DNA from: Alistipes sp.
GTDB lineage: Bacteria > Bacteroidota > Bacteroidia > Bacteroidales > Rikenellaceae
Reading direction: 5' to 3'
Assembly (NCBI GenBank): GCA_017517705.1
Contig: JAFWYM010000028.1
Span: forward strand, 1 to 42,414
Length of the DNA stretch: 42,414 nt
Positions 15,949 through 24,090 of the stretch are shown here, one piece after another. Positions within the stretch are counted from its first letter, which is position 1. Each line of letters begins with the position of its first letter. The position numbers were made by a program, and so were the translations under genes. A model generated the notes under the pieces. That model did no database searches. It saw nothing but the letters and a program-made list of their open reading frames with translations, and was not told where the DNA came from.

Positions 15949-17661
15949 TTACTTACCCAACGCCTGCGTGATGTTTATGATAAAGTCACCCATACGCTCG
16001 AGCTCCGATACGGTGTCGAGGTAGTAGACGCTCGACTGATAGTTCGAGCCATCCTTCTCGATCTTGAGGATCTCCTCCTCGCGGATGTTGTTGCGCAGCT
16101 CGTTAATCTCAATCTCGCAATCCGTAGCCATGCGCAGAGCTATAGTATCGTACTCCTCGGCCTTGATGTTGTCGATCATCACGCCATAGGCCTGATCTAC
16201 GGCCTTGAGCATAACCTCAATCTTGGACTTCTGCTCCGGTGTGAATGTCTTGCTGTGGCTATTGCGACGTGCCAGGATGCGGCTGATGCTCTCGCCCGAG
16301 TCGCCAAGGCTCTCAAGCTCGCCGATGATCTTATACATGCGCTTGGCCTCCGTGCGTGTATCCTCCGAGATGCTATCTTCGGGTAGGGCATTGAGGAACT
16401 GGGCAATCTCGTACTCCATACGGTCAGCTATCTCCTCATATTTAACAAGCTTCTGGCGTGCCTCCTCGAACTCCTTGTCGTTCTTAGCCTCCACTGCGCG
16501 ACGGATGAAATCTATGCTACGGCGCGAAATCTCGGCAAAGTGGATGACCTCGTTACGTGCCTGGCCTATGGCAAGCTCGGCGGTAGAGAGGGGGCCGGCA
16601 TCGATAAACTTAAGCTTCACGATATCCTCCTCGGCGCCCTTCTTATCCTTGATTACGCGGGTCACAATCTTAACGATGACGTTCACAAACCATATCAGGA
16701 TGAAGGTGTTGAAGAGGTTGAAGAGCGTGTGGAGCATCGATATGCCATAGAGCGTTGCTATGCTCTCGTCCGCAGTCATGGCTACATCTGCCGAGTGTAC
16801 AATGTCGATAGGGTTGGGTAGTCCAAACAATGTGATTGTAGAGCCCACAAGTGCGAGGAAGGGGCGGAAGAATATCAGTGCCCAGCATACACCGAAGAGG
16901 TTGAAGAGCGTATGCGCGAGGGCGGCGCGGCGAGCGTTGGCGTTACCCACGGCAGCGGCGATGTTGGCTGTGATGGTCGTACCGATATTCTCGCCAAGCA
17001 CCATGGCTGCACCCATCTCGAACGGTATCCATCCCATGTTTACCATGATGAGCGTGAGGGCCATCGTTGCCGAGGATGATTGGAGCACGAGGGTTAGTAT
17101 CGTGCCGAATACCAAGAAGATGAGCACCGAGCCAAAGCCGTAGCTTGTCCAGTCCTGTATGAAGGCGAGCACCTCGGGTGTCTCCTTAAGGTCGGGCACC
17201 GACTCCTTCATGAGCGAGAGGCCGAGGAAGAGGAGCGAGAAGCCTACGATGAGCTCGCTGATATGACGACGCTTGTCCTGCTTCGAGAGGCTGAGGATGA
17301 AACCTACGGCCATAAGGGGCACGGCAAAGAGCGATATGTCGGCCTTGAATCCTAGCCATGCCACGAGCCACGCCGTCACCGTAGTACCGATGTTGGCACC
17401 CATAATCACACCTACGGCCTGCGATAGCGTAAGCAGACCGGCGTTCACGAAGCCTACGGTCATAACCGTTGTTGCCGATGATGACTGTATCACCGTGGTG
17501 ATACCAAGACCTGTCATTACGCCCTTAAAGGGATTTGATGTCATAGCAGTAAGGAAGGAGCGCATCTTGCTACCTGCGGCCTTCTGCAATCCTGCGCTCA
17601 TAAGGTTCATTCCGTAGAGGAACATACCCAGCGCACCAAGAAGTGTCAATAATTGCATCAT
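15949..17661 (-). CDS. Na+/phosphate cotransporter family protein with PhoU-like tail
   Basis: 570 residues. The N-terminal part (about 1-340) has eight or more membrane helices with the two inverted QSSSAT signatures of the Na/Pi cotransporter family (TTVIQSSSATTVMTVGF near 55-71 and LVLQSSSATMALTLIM near 190-210), plus GANIGTT and GENIGTT repeats. Residues about 350-570 are a soluble, charged helical PhoU-like domain. It probably imports phosphate with sodium; the PhoU part may regulate it. It has its own promoter. Either of two adjacent ATGs (17661, 17658) may be the start. Confidence 0.92.
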   Translation of the reverse strand: MMQLLTLLGALGMFLYGMNLMSAGLQKAAGSKMRSFLTAMTSNPFKGVMTGLGITTVIQSSSATTVMTVGFVNAGLLTLSQAVGVIMGANIGTTVTAWLVAWLGFKADISLFAVPLMAVGFILSLSKQDKRRHISELIVGFSLLFLGLSLMKESVPDLKETPEVLAFIQDWTSYGFGSVLIFLVFGTILTLVLQSSSATMALTLIMVNMGWIPFEMGAAMVLGENIGTTITANIAAAVGNANARRAALAHTLFNLFGVCWALIFFRPFLALVGSTITLFGLPNPIDIVHSADVAMTADESIATLYGISMLHTLFNLFNTFILIWFVNVIVKIVTRVIKDKKGAEEDIVKLKFIDAGPLSTAELAIGQARNEVIHFAEISRRSIDFIRRAVEAKNDKEFEEARQKLVKYEEIADRMEYEIAQFLNALPEDSISEDTRTEAKRMYKIIGELESLGDSGESISRILARRNSHSKTFTPEQKSKIEVMLKAVDQAYGVMIDNIKAEEYDTIALRMATDCEIEINELRNNIREEEILKIEKDGSNYQSSVYYLDTVSELERMGDFIINITQALGK

Positions 17662-17700
17662 AACTTATATAATAATTTACTTTTTTCTTCTTTTCCGACA

Positions 17701-17732
17701 CAAAGATATTTACACATAATGTCACGTGCAAG
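17701..17732 (-). promoter_or_regulatory. Promoter of the Na/Pi symporter gene
   Basis: Minus strand CTTG, 20-nt spacer, TATCTTTG; the -7 box is exact, the -33 box has one change. It ends 39 nt before the start codon. Confidence 0.6.
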
Positions 17733-17800
17733 AGCTGAAATTAAATGTAACAAAATTTTAACGACAATGAAAATGCTTTGTTACGATAGAGCAACAAAGA

Positions 17801-17827
17801 AGGCTGGAAACGAGTTGTCGCCAGCCT
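17801..17827. repeat. GGCTGG-armed inverted repeat
   Basis: AGGCTGG and CCAGCCT are separated by 13 nt. The arms resemble those at 12221-12259 and 19536-19570. A second hairpin, CTTTGTT/AACAAAG, lies just before it (17776-17799). Confidence 0.45.
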
Positions 17828-17852
17828 ACATTGTTACAATAATAGCGTTATA

Positions 17853-18046
17853 AGAATCTGTTTTGAATTTTATTAAACAAGTTAATTCGTTATTGCTAAG
17901 ACTAGTTTCGGCTTCTTTGAGACTCTTTTCGGCATCTATCCATTTTGGGAATTTGAAAATAGCTCGCTATTCCCTGCATCCCCAAAATGAATATCTGCTC
18001 AAAAATAGTCCTCAAATAATCTCGAAATAAAATTAAAACAGATTCT
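17853..18046. repeat. 194-nt nested inverted repeat (MITE-like or complex 3' RNA element)
   Basis: The outer arms are AGAATCTGTTTT and AAAACAGATTCT. Inside lie AATTTTATT/AATAAAATT, a run of imperfect pairing (TTTCGGCTTCTTTGAG against CTCAAATAATCTCGAAA), CATTTTGGG/CCCAAAATG, and a core with GGGAAT/ATTCCC. There is no open frame. It begins 9 nt after the yccA stop codon and fills the rest of the 394-bp gap to the symporter promoter. It could be a terminator, a folded 3' UTR, or a small non-autonomous mobile element. Confidence 0.7.
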
Positions 18047-18055
18047 AACGTGTCT

Positions 18056-18751
18056 CTATCGGCGATCGCCAAGGATGCGGATAAGGAACAAGAAGAGGTT
18101 TATGAAGTCGAGGTAGAGTGTGAGAGCGCCCAAGAGTGCTATCTTATTTCCCATCTCGTCAGCAGAGCCGTATTGGATGAACATCTGCTTGATCTTCTGT
18201 GTGTCGTAGGCTGCAAGGCCGACGAAGATGATAACGCCCGCATAGCTCACAATCCAATATAAGGTCTCTGAGCCAAGGAAGATGTTAACCACCGAGGCGA
18301 TTATCAGGCCTATGAGCGCCATGAAGAGCATGCTGCCCAGCTTCGTGAGGTCGAGGCGTGTGGTGTAGCCGAGGATGCTCATCACGAGGAATGTCCCCGC
18401 CGTGATGAAGAATACCGAGGCGATAGAACTCATCGTGTATACCATAAATATCGACGACATGGTGACGCCCATAAGCATCGAGTAGAGGATGAAGAGCACC
18501 GTTGCCGTCGTCATAGACATCTGTACGAGCCTTGCCGACATCCATATTACGAGGCCTATCTGCGCAATGAGGGCAATCCATATCACCGAGGGGTTTTGTG
18601 CCAGGAAGTACCAGAAGTCTACCGACTGCGATAGGAAGTATGCTACCAGGCCTGTAACCGTAAGGGCTGCGGCCATCTGCATATAGAGGCTCTTGAAGAG
18701 TGTGGCTACGGCCGACTCCTGTGCCGTTTGTGCCGAAACATAATTTGCCAT
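18056..18751 (-). CDS. Bax inhibitor-1/YccA family membrane protein
   Basis: 231 residues with about seven hydrophobic helices, normal for the BI-1/YccA (TMBIM) family. Family features seen are 'YMQMAAALTVTGLVAYFL' in the first helix, 'YTMSSIASVFFITAGTF', 'ILGYTTRLDLTKLGS', and the C-terminal 'YDTQKIKQMF...LYLDFINLFLFLIRILG'. In other bacteria these proteins bind the FtsH protease complex or leak Ca2+ in a pH-dependent way; the role here is not known. It has no close co-directional partner upstream except the zinc-ribbon gene 50 bp away. It is followed at once by the 194-nt inverted repeat. Confidence 0.92.
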   Translation of the reverse strand: MANYVSAQTAQESAVATLFKSLYMQMAAALTVTGLVAYFLSQSVDFWYFLAQNPSVIWIALIAQIGLVIWMSARLVQMSMTTATVLFILYSMLMGVTMSSIFMVYTMSSIASVFFITAGTFLVMSILGYTTRLDLTKLGSMLFMALIGLIIASVVNIFLGSETLYWIVSYAGVIIFVGLAAYDTQKIKQMFIQYGSADEMGNKIALLGALTLYLDFINLFLFLIRILGDRR

Positions 18752-18801
18752 AATATTGTGTTGTTTATTGTTGTTACCTTTATAATATATTAATATAACG
18801 T

Positions 18802-19467
18802 CTACGCCTCGATTTTATTACTCTTCGTGGTGCGCAACGCACGAATTATGTCGTAGAGTGCTATCACCACGGTTGCTATGGAGGCTATGAGCATCATATA
18901 TAGGCCATAGCTGATGTCAACCACAACAAATGACGCGCCAACCTCTATTGCCATAGCTACCTCTTGTAGAGCGCTATTCTGACCCATCATAGCCTGACCC
19001 AAGGGGCTGTTGAGTGTCTCGGTGAGTGAGACGCCCTCGCCTTCGGTTACGGCATTTAGCGCTAAGAAGTCGGGCGCGGCGCTCATGGCGACGATTGCCG
19101 TTATGACGCACCCTATGGCAGCACCCAGGATAACGACCCTGCGACGACATACCGAGGCTACGATTATGACAAGTGCAAGGGCAAAGGTTATGAGACCGTA
19201 GGTTGTGGATATGCCCGAGTATCCGGGGAGTATGCGTGTGATAAGGTTGGCGGCAGCATCCATCGTGCCACCACCGTCGATGTTGATGTGGAGTGAGTAC
19301 CACGTAAATAGTGTCGAAAGGATGATGACCACAGCGAGTAGTATCGTGGCCTTAAGAATTAGGGACGACTCCTCGCCCATGGGGCTAACAACCGCCGAGC
19401 CACACCTTGGACAACGTGTCATAGGTTTGGTCAATGCCTCGCCACACTCTGTGCAAAATCTCGCCAT
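18802..19467 (-). CDS. Zinc-ribbon membrane protein, function unknown
   Basis: 221 residues. The N-terminus has a zinc-ribbon pattern (Cys5-x2-Cys8, Cys19-x2-Cys22). Four hydrophobic helices follow at about 37-57, 88-106, 110-130 and 180-205, with a basic C-terminal tail. Small bacterial proteins with an N-terminal zinc ribbon and membrane helices are common and mostly uncharacterised. It lies 50 bp upstream of yccA on the same strand and may be co-transcribed. Confidence 0.78.
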   Translation of the reverse strand: MARFCTECGEALTKPMTRCPRCGSAVVSPMGEESSLILKATILLAVVIILSTLFTWYSLHINIDGGGTMDAAANLITRILPGYSGISTTYGLITFALALVIIVASVCRRRVVILGAAIGCVITAIVAMSAAPDFLALNAVTEGEGVSLTETLNSPLGQAMMGQNSALQEVAMAIEVGASFVVVDISYGLYMMLIASIATVVIALYDIIRALRTTKSNKIEA

Positions 19468-19535
19468 ACGTTTAGTATCAATTGGTATAATGTAACATAT
19501 AATATATAGGTAGCTCCTGCCTTATTCAAAACAAT

Positions 19536-19570
19536 AATGGCTGGCCAAATTTCTTTTAGTCAGCCTCATT
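19536..19570 (-). terminator. Terminator of tRNA-Arg(CCT), GGCTG-armed
   Basis: Read on the minus strand, GGCTGACTAAA and TTTGGCCAGCC pair with one G-U and one mismatch around a short loop, followed by a T-rich tail (ATTATTGTTTTG). The arms match the palindrome after pgm. Confidence 0.65.
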
Positions 19571-19576
19571 GCTATG

Positions 19577-19648
19577 TAGCCCCTCCGAGACTCGAACTCG
19601 GATCTAAGGTTTAGGAAACCTTCGTTCTATCCCTTGAACTAAAGAGCC
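19577..19648 (-). tRNA. tRNA-Arg (anticodon CCT)
   Basis: The minus strand gives a cloverleaf with acceptor GGCTCTT/AGGGGCT (three G-U pairs), T arm CCGAG-TTCGAGT-CTCGG and anticodon stem AAGGT/ACCTT with loop TTCCTAA, anticodon CCT, decoding AGG. Discriminator is A; CCA is not encoded. Confidence 0.93.
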
Positions 19649-19735
19649 ATATAATCCGCCAATCGCACTTACGATGCGCCTCGATTGGGCGATTTTTGTG
19701 GCCTGTCGCTACGCTGCGACCTGCCATTATGAATG

Positions 19736-19765
19736 CAAAGATAATGAAAAATCGGGAAACGCAAC
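19736..19765 (-). promoter_or_regulatory. Promoter of tRNA-Arg(CCT)
   Basis: Minus strand GTTG, 18-nt spacer, TATCTTTG, about 85 nt upstream of the tRNA. The rest of the 19649-19956 stretch holds no gene; the tRNA leader part carries two small hairpins (CCAATCG/CGATTGG and GTCGC/GCGAC). Confidence 0.6.
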
Positions 19766-19956
19766 CATAAGAACAAAAAATATTCGCAACAGTCGTCATA
19801 ATGGATTATCCTAAAGGTGGATACTATTGCTCTTGTAGAAAAAATTTACCAATAATATTAAGTCTGACATTGTGATGTAAAATACTGATAATAGGTATAT
19901 TATTAATATCATATTGAAATTGTTGAAAAATATTATATGAGAAAATCGGTTGAATA

Positions 19957-19988
19957 TTTCGGTAAGTAACAAAAAAGTCGTATATTTG
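19957..19988 (+). promoter_or_regulatory. Promoter of the acyl-CoA synthetase gene
   Basis: TTTC, 20-nt spacer, TATATTTG. It lies inside a longer open frame that begins at 19950 and therefore supports the later start at 20025. Confidence 0.7.
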
Positions 19989-20024
19989 CGAATCGAAATA
20001 GTTGTACATAACCAATATAACGCT

Positions 20025-21728
20025 ATGTTAGACAGAAATTTAATTAAACTTTACGAGAAGAGCTTTCGCGACAACCGCGAGATGTCGGCCCTTACCGACT
20101 ACTTTAAGGGCGAGAACTTCTCGTACTACGAGATGGCTAAGGAGGTGGCTAAGATTCACCTTCTTTTCAAGGAGGCAGGCATCGAGCAGGGTGATAAGAT
20201 TGCTCTTATCGGTCGTAACAACACCCGCTGGTGCATAAGCTACATTGCCACCATCACCTATGGTGCTGTCATAGTGCCTATTCTTCAGGACTTCAATCCT
20301 ACGGACGTAATTAATATAGTTAACCACTCGGAGAGTAGACTTCTCTTCCTCGGTGACAACTTCTGGGACGACATCGAAGCCGAGCAGATACCTGCCGTGG
20401 AGGCTGTATTCTCGCTCACCGACTTCCACGTAATACACGAGAAGGATGGACAGAGACTCACTGACTATATGAAGAATATCCTTGTACACTACCGTGAGGC
20501 TTATCCCCGTGGCTTCAGTGTCGACGATATCAAGTATCCCGATATCCCCAACGACCGTATATGTTTGCTGAACTACACCTCGGGAACGACAGGCTCGTCG
20601 AAGGGTGTTATGCTTAGTGTGAATAACCTTACGGGTAACGTAAGCTTTGCGATGGATATGGTCAACCCGGAGACTGGCGAGCACTTCTTCCGCAAGGGTG
20701 GTCGTACGCTCTCGTTCTTGCCTCTGGCACACGCCTATGGCTGTACCTTCGACTTCCTCGCGCCGTTGGCATGTGGCGCCCACATCACGCTCCTTGGTCG
20801 TATTCCCTCACCCAAGATTCTGGTCGAGGCGATGAAGGTTACCCGCCCGAACATCGTATGCTCGGTACCTCTTATCCTTGAGAAGGTGTACCGTAAGAGC
20901 ATCCTCCCGATGCTCGAGAAGGGGCCGATGAGCATTGCTATGCGTATTCCGCTTATCAATACGGCGATATACTCGACCATCAAGGCTCGCCTTATGGAGC
21001 AGTTTGGTGGCTGTATCGAGATATTTATCGTTGGCGGTGCGGCTCTTAACCGCGAAACTGAGGAGTTCCTGCGTAAGATAAAGTTCCCTATCACTGTGGG
21101 CTATGGTATGACCGAGTGTGCTCCGCTTATCAGCTTCGAGATACCCACGCTCTTCAAGCCGGGCTCGTGTGGTAAGATTCTCCCCTCGACGCTGTTGGAG
21201 GCTAAGATATGCTCGCGCGATCCGCAGAACGTGCCTGGCGAGCTTCTGGTGCGTGGTGAGCACGTTATGCACGGATACTATAAGAACGACAAGGCTACGG
21301 AGGCTGTGCTTGAGCCCGATGGTTGGTTGCATACGGGCGATATGTGTACCATGGAGGAGGATGGCACGCTCTACATCCGTGGTCGTTGCAAGACGATGAT
21401 TCTCTCTGGCTCGGGACAGAACATCTACCCCGAGGAGATCGAGGAGCGCCTGAATAACCTCTATATGGTTGGCGAGTCACTCGTTATTGAGAATAATGGC
21501 CGCCTCACGGCATTGGTTGTGCCCGACTATGAGCTCGCAAATGCTGAGGGTGTAAGCCTGGATAACCTTCAGGAGATTATGGATAAGAACCTTCAGGAGC
21601 TCAACGGTATGGTTGCCTCGTACGAGAAGGTGTCGAATATCGTAATCCACAAGGAGGAGTTCGTTAAGACCCCGAAGCGAAGCATCAAGCGCTATCTCTA
21701 TAGTGCCGAGCGCCTTAACTTGAACTAA
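20025..21728 (+). CDS. AMP-binding long-chain fatty acid-CoA ligase
   Basis: 567 residues, ANL adenylate-forming superfamily. It activates fatty acids with ATP to acyl-AMP and transfers them to CoA. The P-loop is YTSGTTGSSKGV (about 189-200), then FLPLAHAYG, the adenine motif GYGMTECAPL, the ATP-binding Asp in GWLHTGDMC, and the C-terminal catalytic Lys region TPKRSIKRYLY. The start at 20025 (MLDRNLIKLYEKSF) follows a promoter that lies inside the longer frame. It resembles the long-chain synthetases of Bacteroidota used mainly for lipid recycling. Exact chain length cannot be read from sequence. Confidence 0.93.
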   Translation: MLDRNLIKLYEKSFRDNREMSALTDYFKGENFSYYEMAKEVAKIHLLFKEAGIEQGDKIALIGRNNTRWCISYIATITYGAVIVPILQDFNPTDVINIVNHSESRLLFLGDNFWDDIEAEQIPAVEAVFSLTDFHVIHEKDGQRLTDYMKNILVHYREAYPRGFSVDDIKYPDIPNDRICLLNYTSGTTGSSKGVMLSVNNLTGNVSFAMDMVNPETGEHFFRKGGRTLSFLPLAHAYGCTFDFLAPLACGAHITLLGRIPSPKILVEAMKVTRPNIVCSVPLILEKVYRKSILPMLEKGPMSIAMRIPLINTAIYSTIKARLMEQFGGCIEIFIVGGAALNRETEEFLRKIKFPITVGYGMTECAPLISFEIPTLFKPGSCGKILPSTLLEAKICSRDPQNVPGELLVRGEHVMHGYYKNDKATEAVLEPDGWLHTGDMCTMEEDGTLYIRGRCKTMILSGSGQNIYPEEIEERLNNLYMVGESLVIENNGRLTALVVPDYELANAEGVSLDNLQEIMDKNLQELNGMVASYEKVSNIVIHKEEFVKTPKRSIKRYLYSAERLNLN

Positions 21729-21786
21729 GCATGGTGGTCGACGAGCATATATAAAATAGCATACCCCCAAGCAAAAATTTTGCTGT

Positions 21787-21827
21787 GAGCCCGACGGAGA
21801 GTTACATCTTCGACGGGCTCGTTTGTT
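21787..21827 (+). terminator. Terminator of the acyl-CoA synthetase gene
   Basis: Arms GAGCCCG and CGGGCTC with a 20-nt loop, followed by GTTTGTT, 58 nt past the stop. The remaining gap to 21973 shows nothing else I can support. Confidence 0.6.
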
Positions 21828-21973
21828 ATGCGTGGCTGATAGGGTGGCAATATCCTTTGAGATGAGGCGTTGTGATGCAGTCGTAGATAATATTTTTTAC
21901 GTGGCAAAAATGTGTTAACTTGCAGATTAATAGCGTTTTGATGTTTTCACTAAAAAAAAAGATTGTGCGGGTG

Positions 21974-22003
21974 TTTGTAACTGTTGAAAAATGTGTATCT
22001 TTG
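21974..22003 (+). promoter_or_regulatory. Promoter of the rplM-rpsI operon
   Basis: TTTG, 18-nt spacer, TATCTTTG, about 70 nt upstream of the rplM GTG start. Confidence 0.7.
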
Positions 22004-22007
22004 CAAG

Positions 22008-22027
22008 CCCGAAATAGGAGTTTCGGG
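22008..22027 (+). promoter_or_regulatory. 5' hairpin of the rplM mRNA
   Basis: CCCGAAA-taggag-TTTCGGG, a perfect 7-bp stem placed right at the expected transcription start. It may stabilise the mRNA or serve as an autoregulatory site; both are inference. Confidence 0.45.
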
Positions 22028-22071
22028 AATTGGATTACAATAAATTAAGTATTAACTAAACTTTTAACAAA

Positions 22072-22533
22072 GTGGATTCAAAGAGCTACAAGACTATCTC
22101 GGTCAAGGCAGAGGACGCTCAGAAGGAGTGGTTCGTGATTGACGCTACGAACGAGATTTTGGGACGTCTTGCTTCGCAGGTTGCTAAGATCCTCCGCGGC
22201 AAGAACAAGCCCAGCTACACTCCCCACACTAATTGCGGTGACTACGTTATCGTAATCAATGCGGATAAGGTGAAGCTTACGGGCGCAAAGATGACCGACA
22301 AGGTCTACACACGTTATACCGGTTTCCCCGGTGGTCAGCGTTTCGCTACACCTGAGGATTTCTTGACTACAGGCAAGAAGCCCCAGTTCGTTGTTGAGCA
22401 CGCCGTTCGCGGTATGTTGCCCAAGACACGTCTCGGCGAGGCGATTATGAAGAATTTGAAGGTTTATGCTGGCGCAGAGCATCCTCACGCTGCACAGAAC
22501 CCCAAGGAGATTAAGTTAAACGAGATTAAGTAA
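22072..22533 (+). CDS. rplM: 50S ribosomal protein L13
   Basis: 153 residues from a GTG start at 22072 (no ATG in a suitable place). Family features are WFVIDATNEILGRLASQVAKILRGK, then YTPHTNCGDYVIVINADKVKLTG, YTGFPGG and the C-terminal GMLPKTRLGEAIMKNLKVY. L13 is an early assembly protein of the 50S subunit. The order rplM-rpsI-rpsB-tsf is the usual translation cluster of Bacteroidota. rpsI begins 5 nt after its stop. Confidence 0.97.
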   Translation: MDSKSYKTISVKAEDAQKEWFVIDATNEILGRLASQVAKILRGKNKPSYTPHTNCGDYVIVINADKVKLTGAKMTDKVYTRYTGFPGGQRFATPEDFLTTGKKPQFVVEHAVRGMLPKTRLGEAIMKNLKVYAGAEHPHAAQNPKEIKLNEIK

Positions 22534-22538
22534 GAGTT

Positions 22539-22925
22539 ATGGAAGTTGTAAACACCGTAGGTCGCCGTAAGGCAGCTGTCGCTCGCGTATTCGTGAAGCC
22601 CGGCACAGGTAAGATTACAATCAACCACAAGGAGCTTGAGGTATACTTCCCCTTGCACATTCTCCAGTATGAGGTTAAGCAGCCTTTGATGGTTACTAAC
22701 ACCTTGGAGAACTACGACGTTACTATCAACCTCGTAGGTGGTGGTATCAAGGGTCAGGCTGAGGCTGCCCGTATGGGTATTGCTCGTGCTCTCTGCCAGA
22801 TCGATGCAGAGATGCGTCCTGTATTGAAGAAGAACGGCTTCCTTATGCGTGATGCGCGTGAGGTTGAGCGTAAGAAGCCCGGTCAGCCCGGAGCACGTCG
22901 TAAGTTCCAGTTCAGTAAGCGTTAA
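22539..22925 (+). CDS. rpsI: 30S ribosomal protein S9
   Basis: 128 residues, normal length. It contains NTVGRRKAAVARVFVKPGTGKI, GGGIKGQAEAARMGIARAL and the basic C-terminal tail ending FSKR that reaches the P-site tRNA. It lies 5 nt after rplM, in one operon. Confidence 0.98.
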   Translation: MEVVNTVGRRKAAVARVFVKPGTGKITINHKELEVYFPLHILQYEVKQPLMVTNTLENYDVTINLVGGGIKGQAEAARMGIARALCQIDAEMRPVLKKNGFLMRDAREVERKKPGQPGARRKFQFSKR

Positions 22926-23056
22926 TCCTTACTACGACCAAACTTTCGGCATAAGCACAATCTGGGTTTCGAAACACTGTGGACTACATCGTTGCTGCGT
23001 AGCGTAGCATAATATATATAGGTGTGCTGCCACGGTTGTTGCCCGATTGCGAATAA

Positions 23057-23097
23057 ACCTTCGAGAACAATCCCTATGTGGGGTGCTACTCGATGGT
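23057..23097 (+). promoter_or_regulatory. Structured leader before rpsB (possible S2 autoregulation site)
   Basis: Outer stem ACCTTCGAG/CTCGATGGT (one T-T mismatch), an internal loop (aacaat against gtgcta), and an inner CCC-tatgt-GGG hairpin. It ends 38 nt before the rpsB ATG within a 210-nt rpsI-rpsB gap. Autoregulation by S2 is known in other phyla; here it is inference. Confidence 0.4.
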
Positions 23098-23135
23098 TGA
23101 TTAAAGAGTTAAAAACAAAAAAGATTAAAGAAAAA

Positions 23136-23978
23136 ATGGCACGTACAGATTTTAATACACTTTTGGATGCCGGTGTACACTTCGGTCACTTGAAGAGAAA
23201 GTGGAACCCCAAAATGGCTCCCTATATCTTTATGGAGAAGAACGGCATTCACATCATCGATCTTCACAAGACCGTAATCAAGCTTGACGAGGCAGCTGCA
23301 GCGTTGAAGCAGATCGTTAAGAGCGGTCGCCGCGTATTGTTCGTAGCAACAAAGAAGCAGGCTAAGGAGATCGTTGCCGAAAAGGTAGCAGCCGTAGCTA
23401 TGCCTTACGTTACTGAGCGTTGGGCTGGCGGTATGCTTACAAACTTCCCCACTATACGTAAGGCCGTTAAGAAGATGGCTACCATCGATAAGATGACCAA
23501 CGACGGCACTTTCGACAACTTCTCTAAGCGCGAGAAGCTTCAGATCGCTCGTCAGCGTGCGAAGCTCGAGAAGAACCTCGGTTCTATCGCCGACCTTAAC
23601 CGTCTCCCCGCAGCATTGTTCGTTATCGACGTGCAGAAGGAGCAGAATGCCGTTAAGGAGGCTAAGCGTCTGAACATCCCCGTATTTGCAATGGTTGATA
23701 CTTGTTGTGATCCTACCGATATCGATTACGTAATTCCTGCAAATGACGATGCTCAGAAGTCTATCGCAACCATCCTCGATGTAATTTGCGGTGCTATCGC
23801 TGAGGGCGCTGAGGAGCGCAAGCTCGAGAAGGAGAAGGAGGCTCAGGAGGCTGAGGCCGAGGAGGGTGCAAAGCAGGCAAAGCCCCGCATCAAGAAGGCT
23901 GTTAAGGCCGCTGTTGATGCTGAGGAGGCTACCGTTGCTGAGGTTGTTGCAGCCACAGAGGAGGCTAAGGAGGAGTAA
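23136..23978 (+). CDS. rpsB: 30S ribosomal protein S2
   Basis: 280 residues from the ATG at 23136. An upstream in-frame TG-rich stretch to 23022 (MCCHGCC...) has no family similarity. Core S2 features are LLDAGVHFGHLKRKWNPKMAPYIF, IHIIDLHKTV, VLFVATKKQA, ERWAGGMLTNFPTIR and the late NIPVFAMVDTCCDPTDIDYVIPANDDA. The C-terminal 45 residues are an Ala/Glu/Lys-rich tail, longer than in E. coli. A possible regulatory hairpin precedes it and a strong hairpin-U8 terminator follows, before tsf. Confidence 0.97.
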   Translation: MARTDFNTLLDAGVHFGHLKRKWNPKMAPYIFMEKNGIHIIDLHKTVIKLDEAAAALKQIVKSGRRVLFVATKKQAKEIVAEKVAAVAMPYVTERWAGGMLTNFPTIRKAVKKMATIDKMTNDGTFDNFSKREKLQIARQRAKLEKNLGSIADLNRLPAALFVIDVQKEQNAVKEAKRLNIPVFAMVDTCCDPTDIDYVIPANDDAQKSIATILDVICGAIAEGAEERKLEKEKEAQEAEAEEGAKQAKPRIKKAVKAAVDAEEATVAEVVAATEEAKEE

Positions 23979-24012
23979 TCCCACGGTCTTCGCCCTATGG
24001 GGCACAATATTA

Positions 24013-24055
24013 CCGAGGCGGGTAGGCTTATGGCCCGCTCGCCCCGGTTTTTTTT
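24013..24055 (+). terminator. Terminator between rpsB and tsf
   Basis: A GC-rich hairpin (GGCGGG region against CCCGCTCGCC, closed by CCG/CGG) is followed by eight Ts. Because tsf usually shares the rpsB transcript, this may be partial and set the S2:EF-Ts ratio. Confidence 0.7.
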
Positions 24056-24090
24056 AATTTACAAATTAACGATTAAAACATTTTTGAGAT

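Noticed and set aside
17653-17853. 66-codon frame upstream of the Na/Pi symporter
   Set aside because: It overlaps the symporter start and promoter on the other strand and has no domain.
23022-23135. N-terminal extension of S2
   Set aside because: Residues MCCHGCC... have no match to S2, and the ATG at 23136 gives the standard N-terminus; the upstream part is leader RNA.
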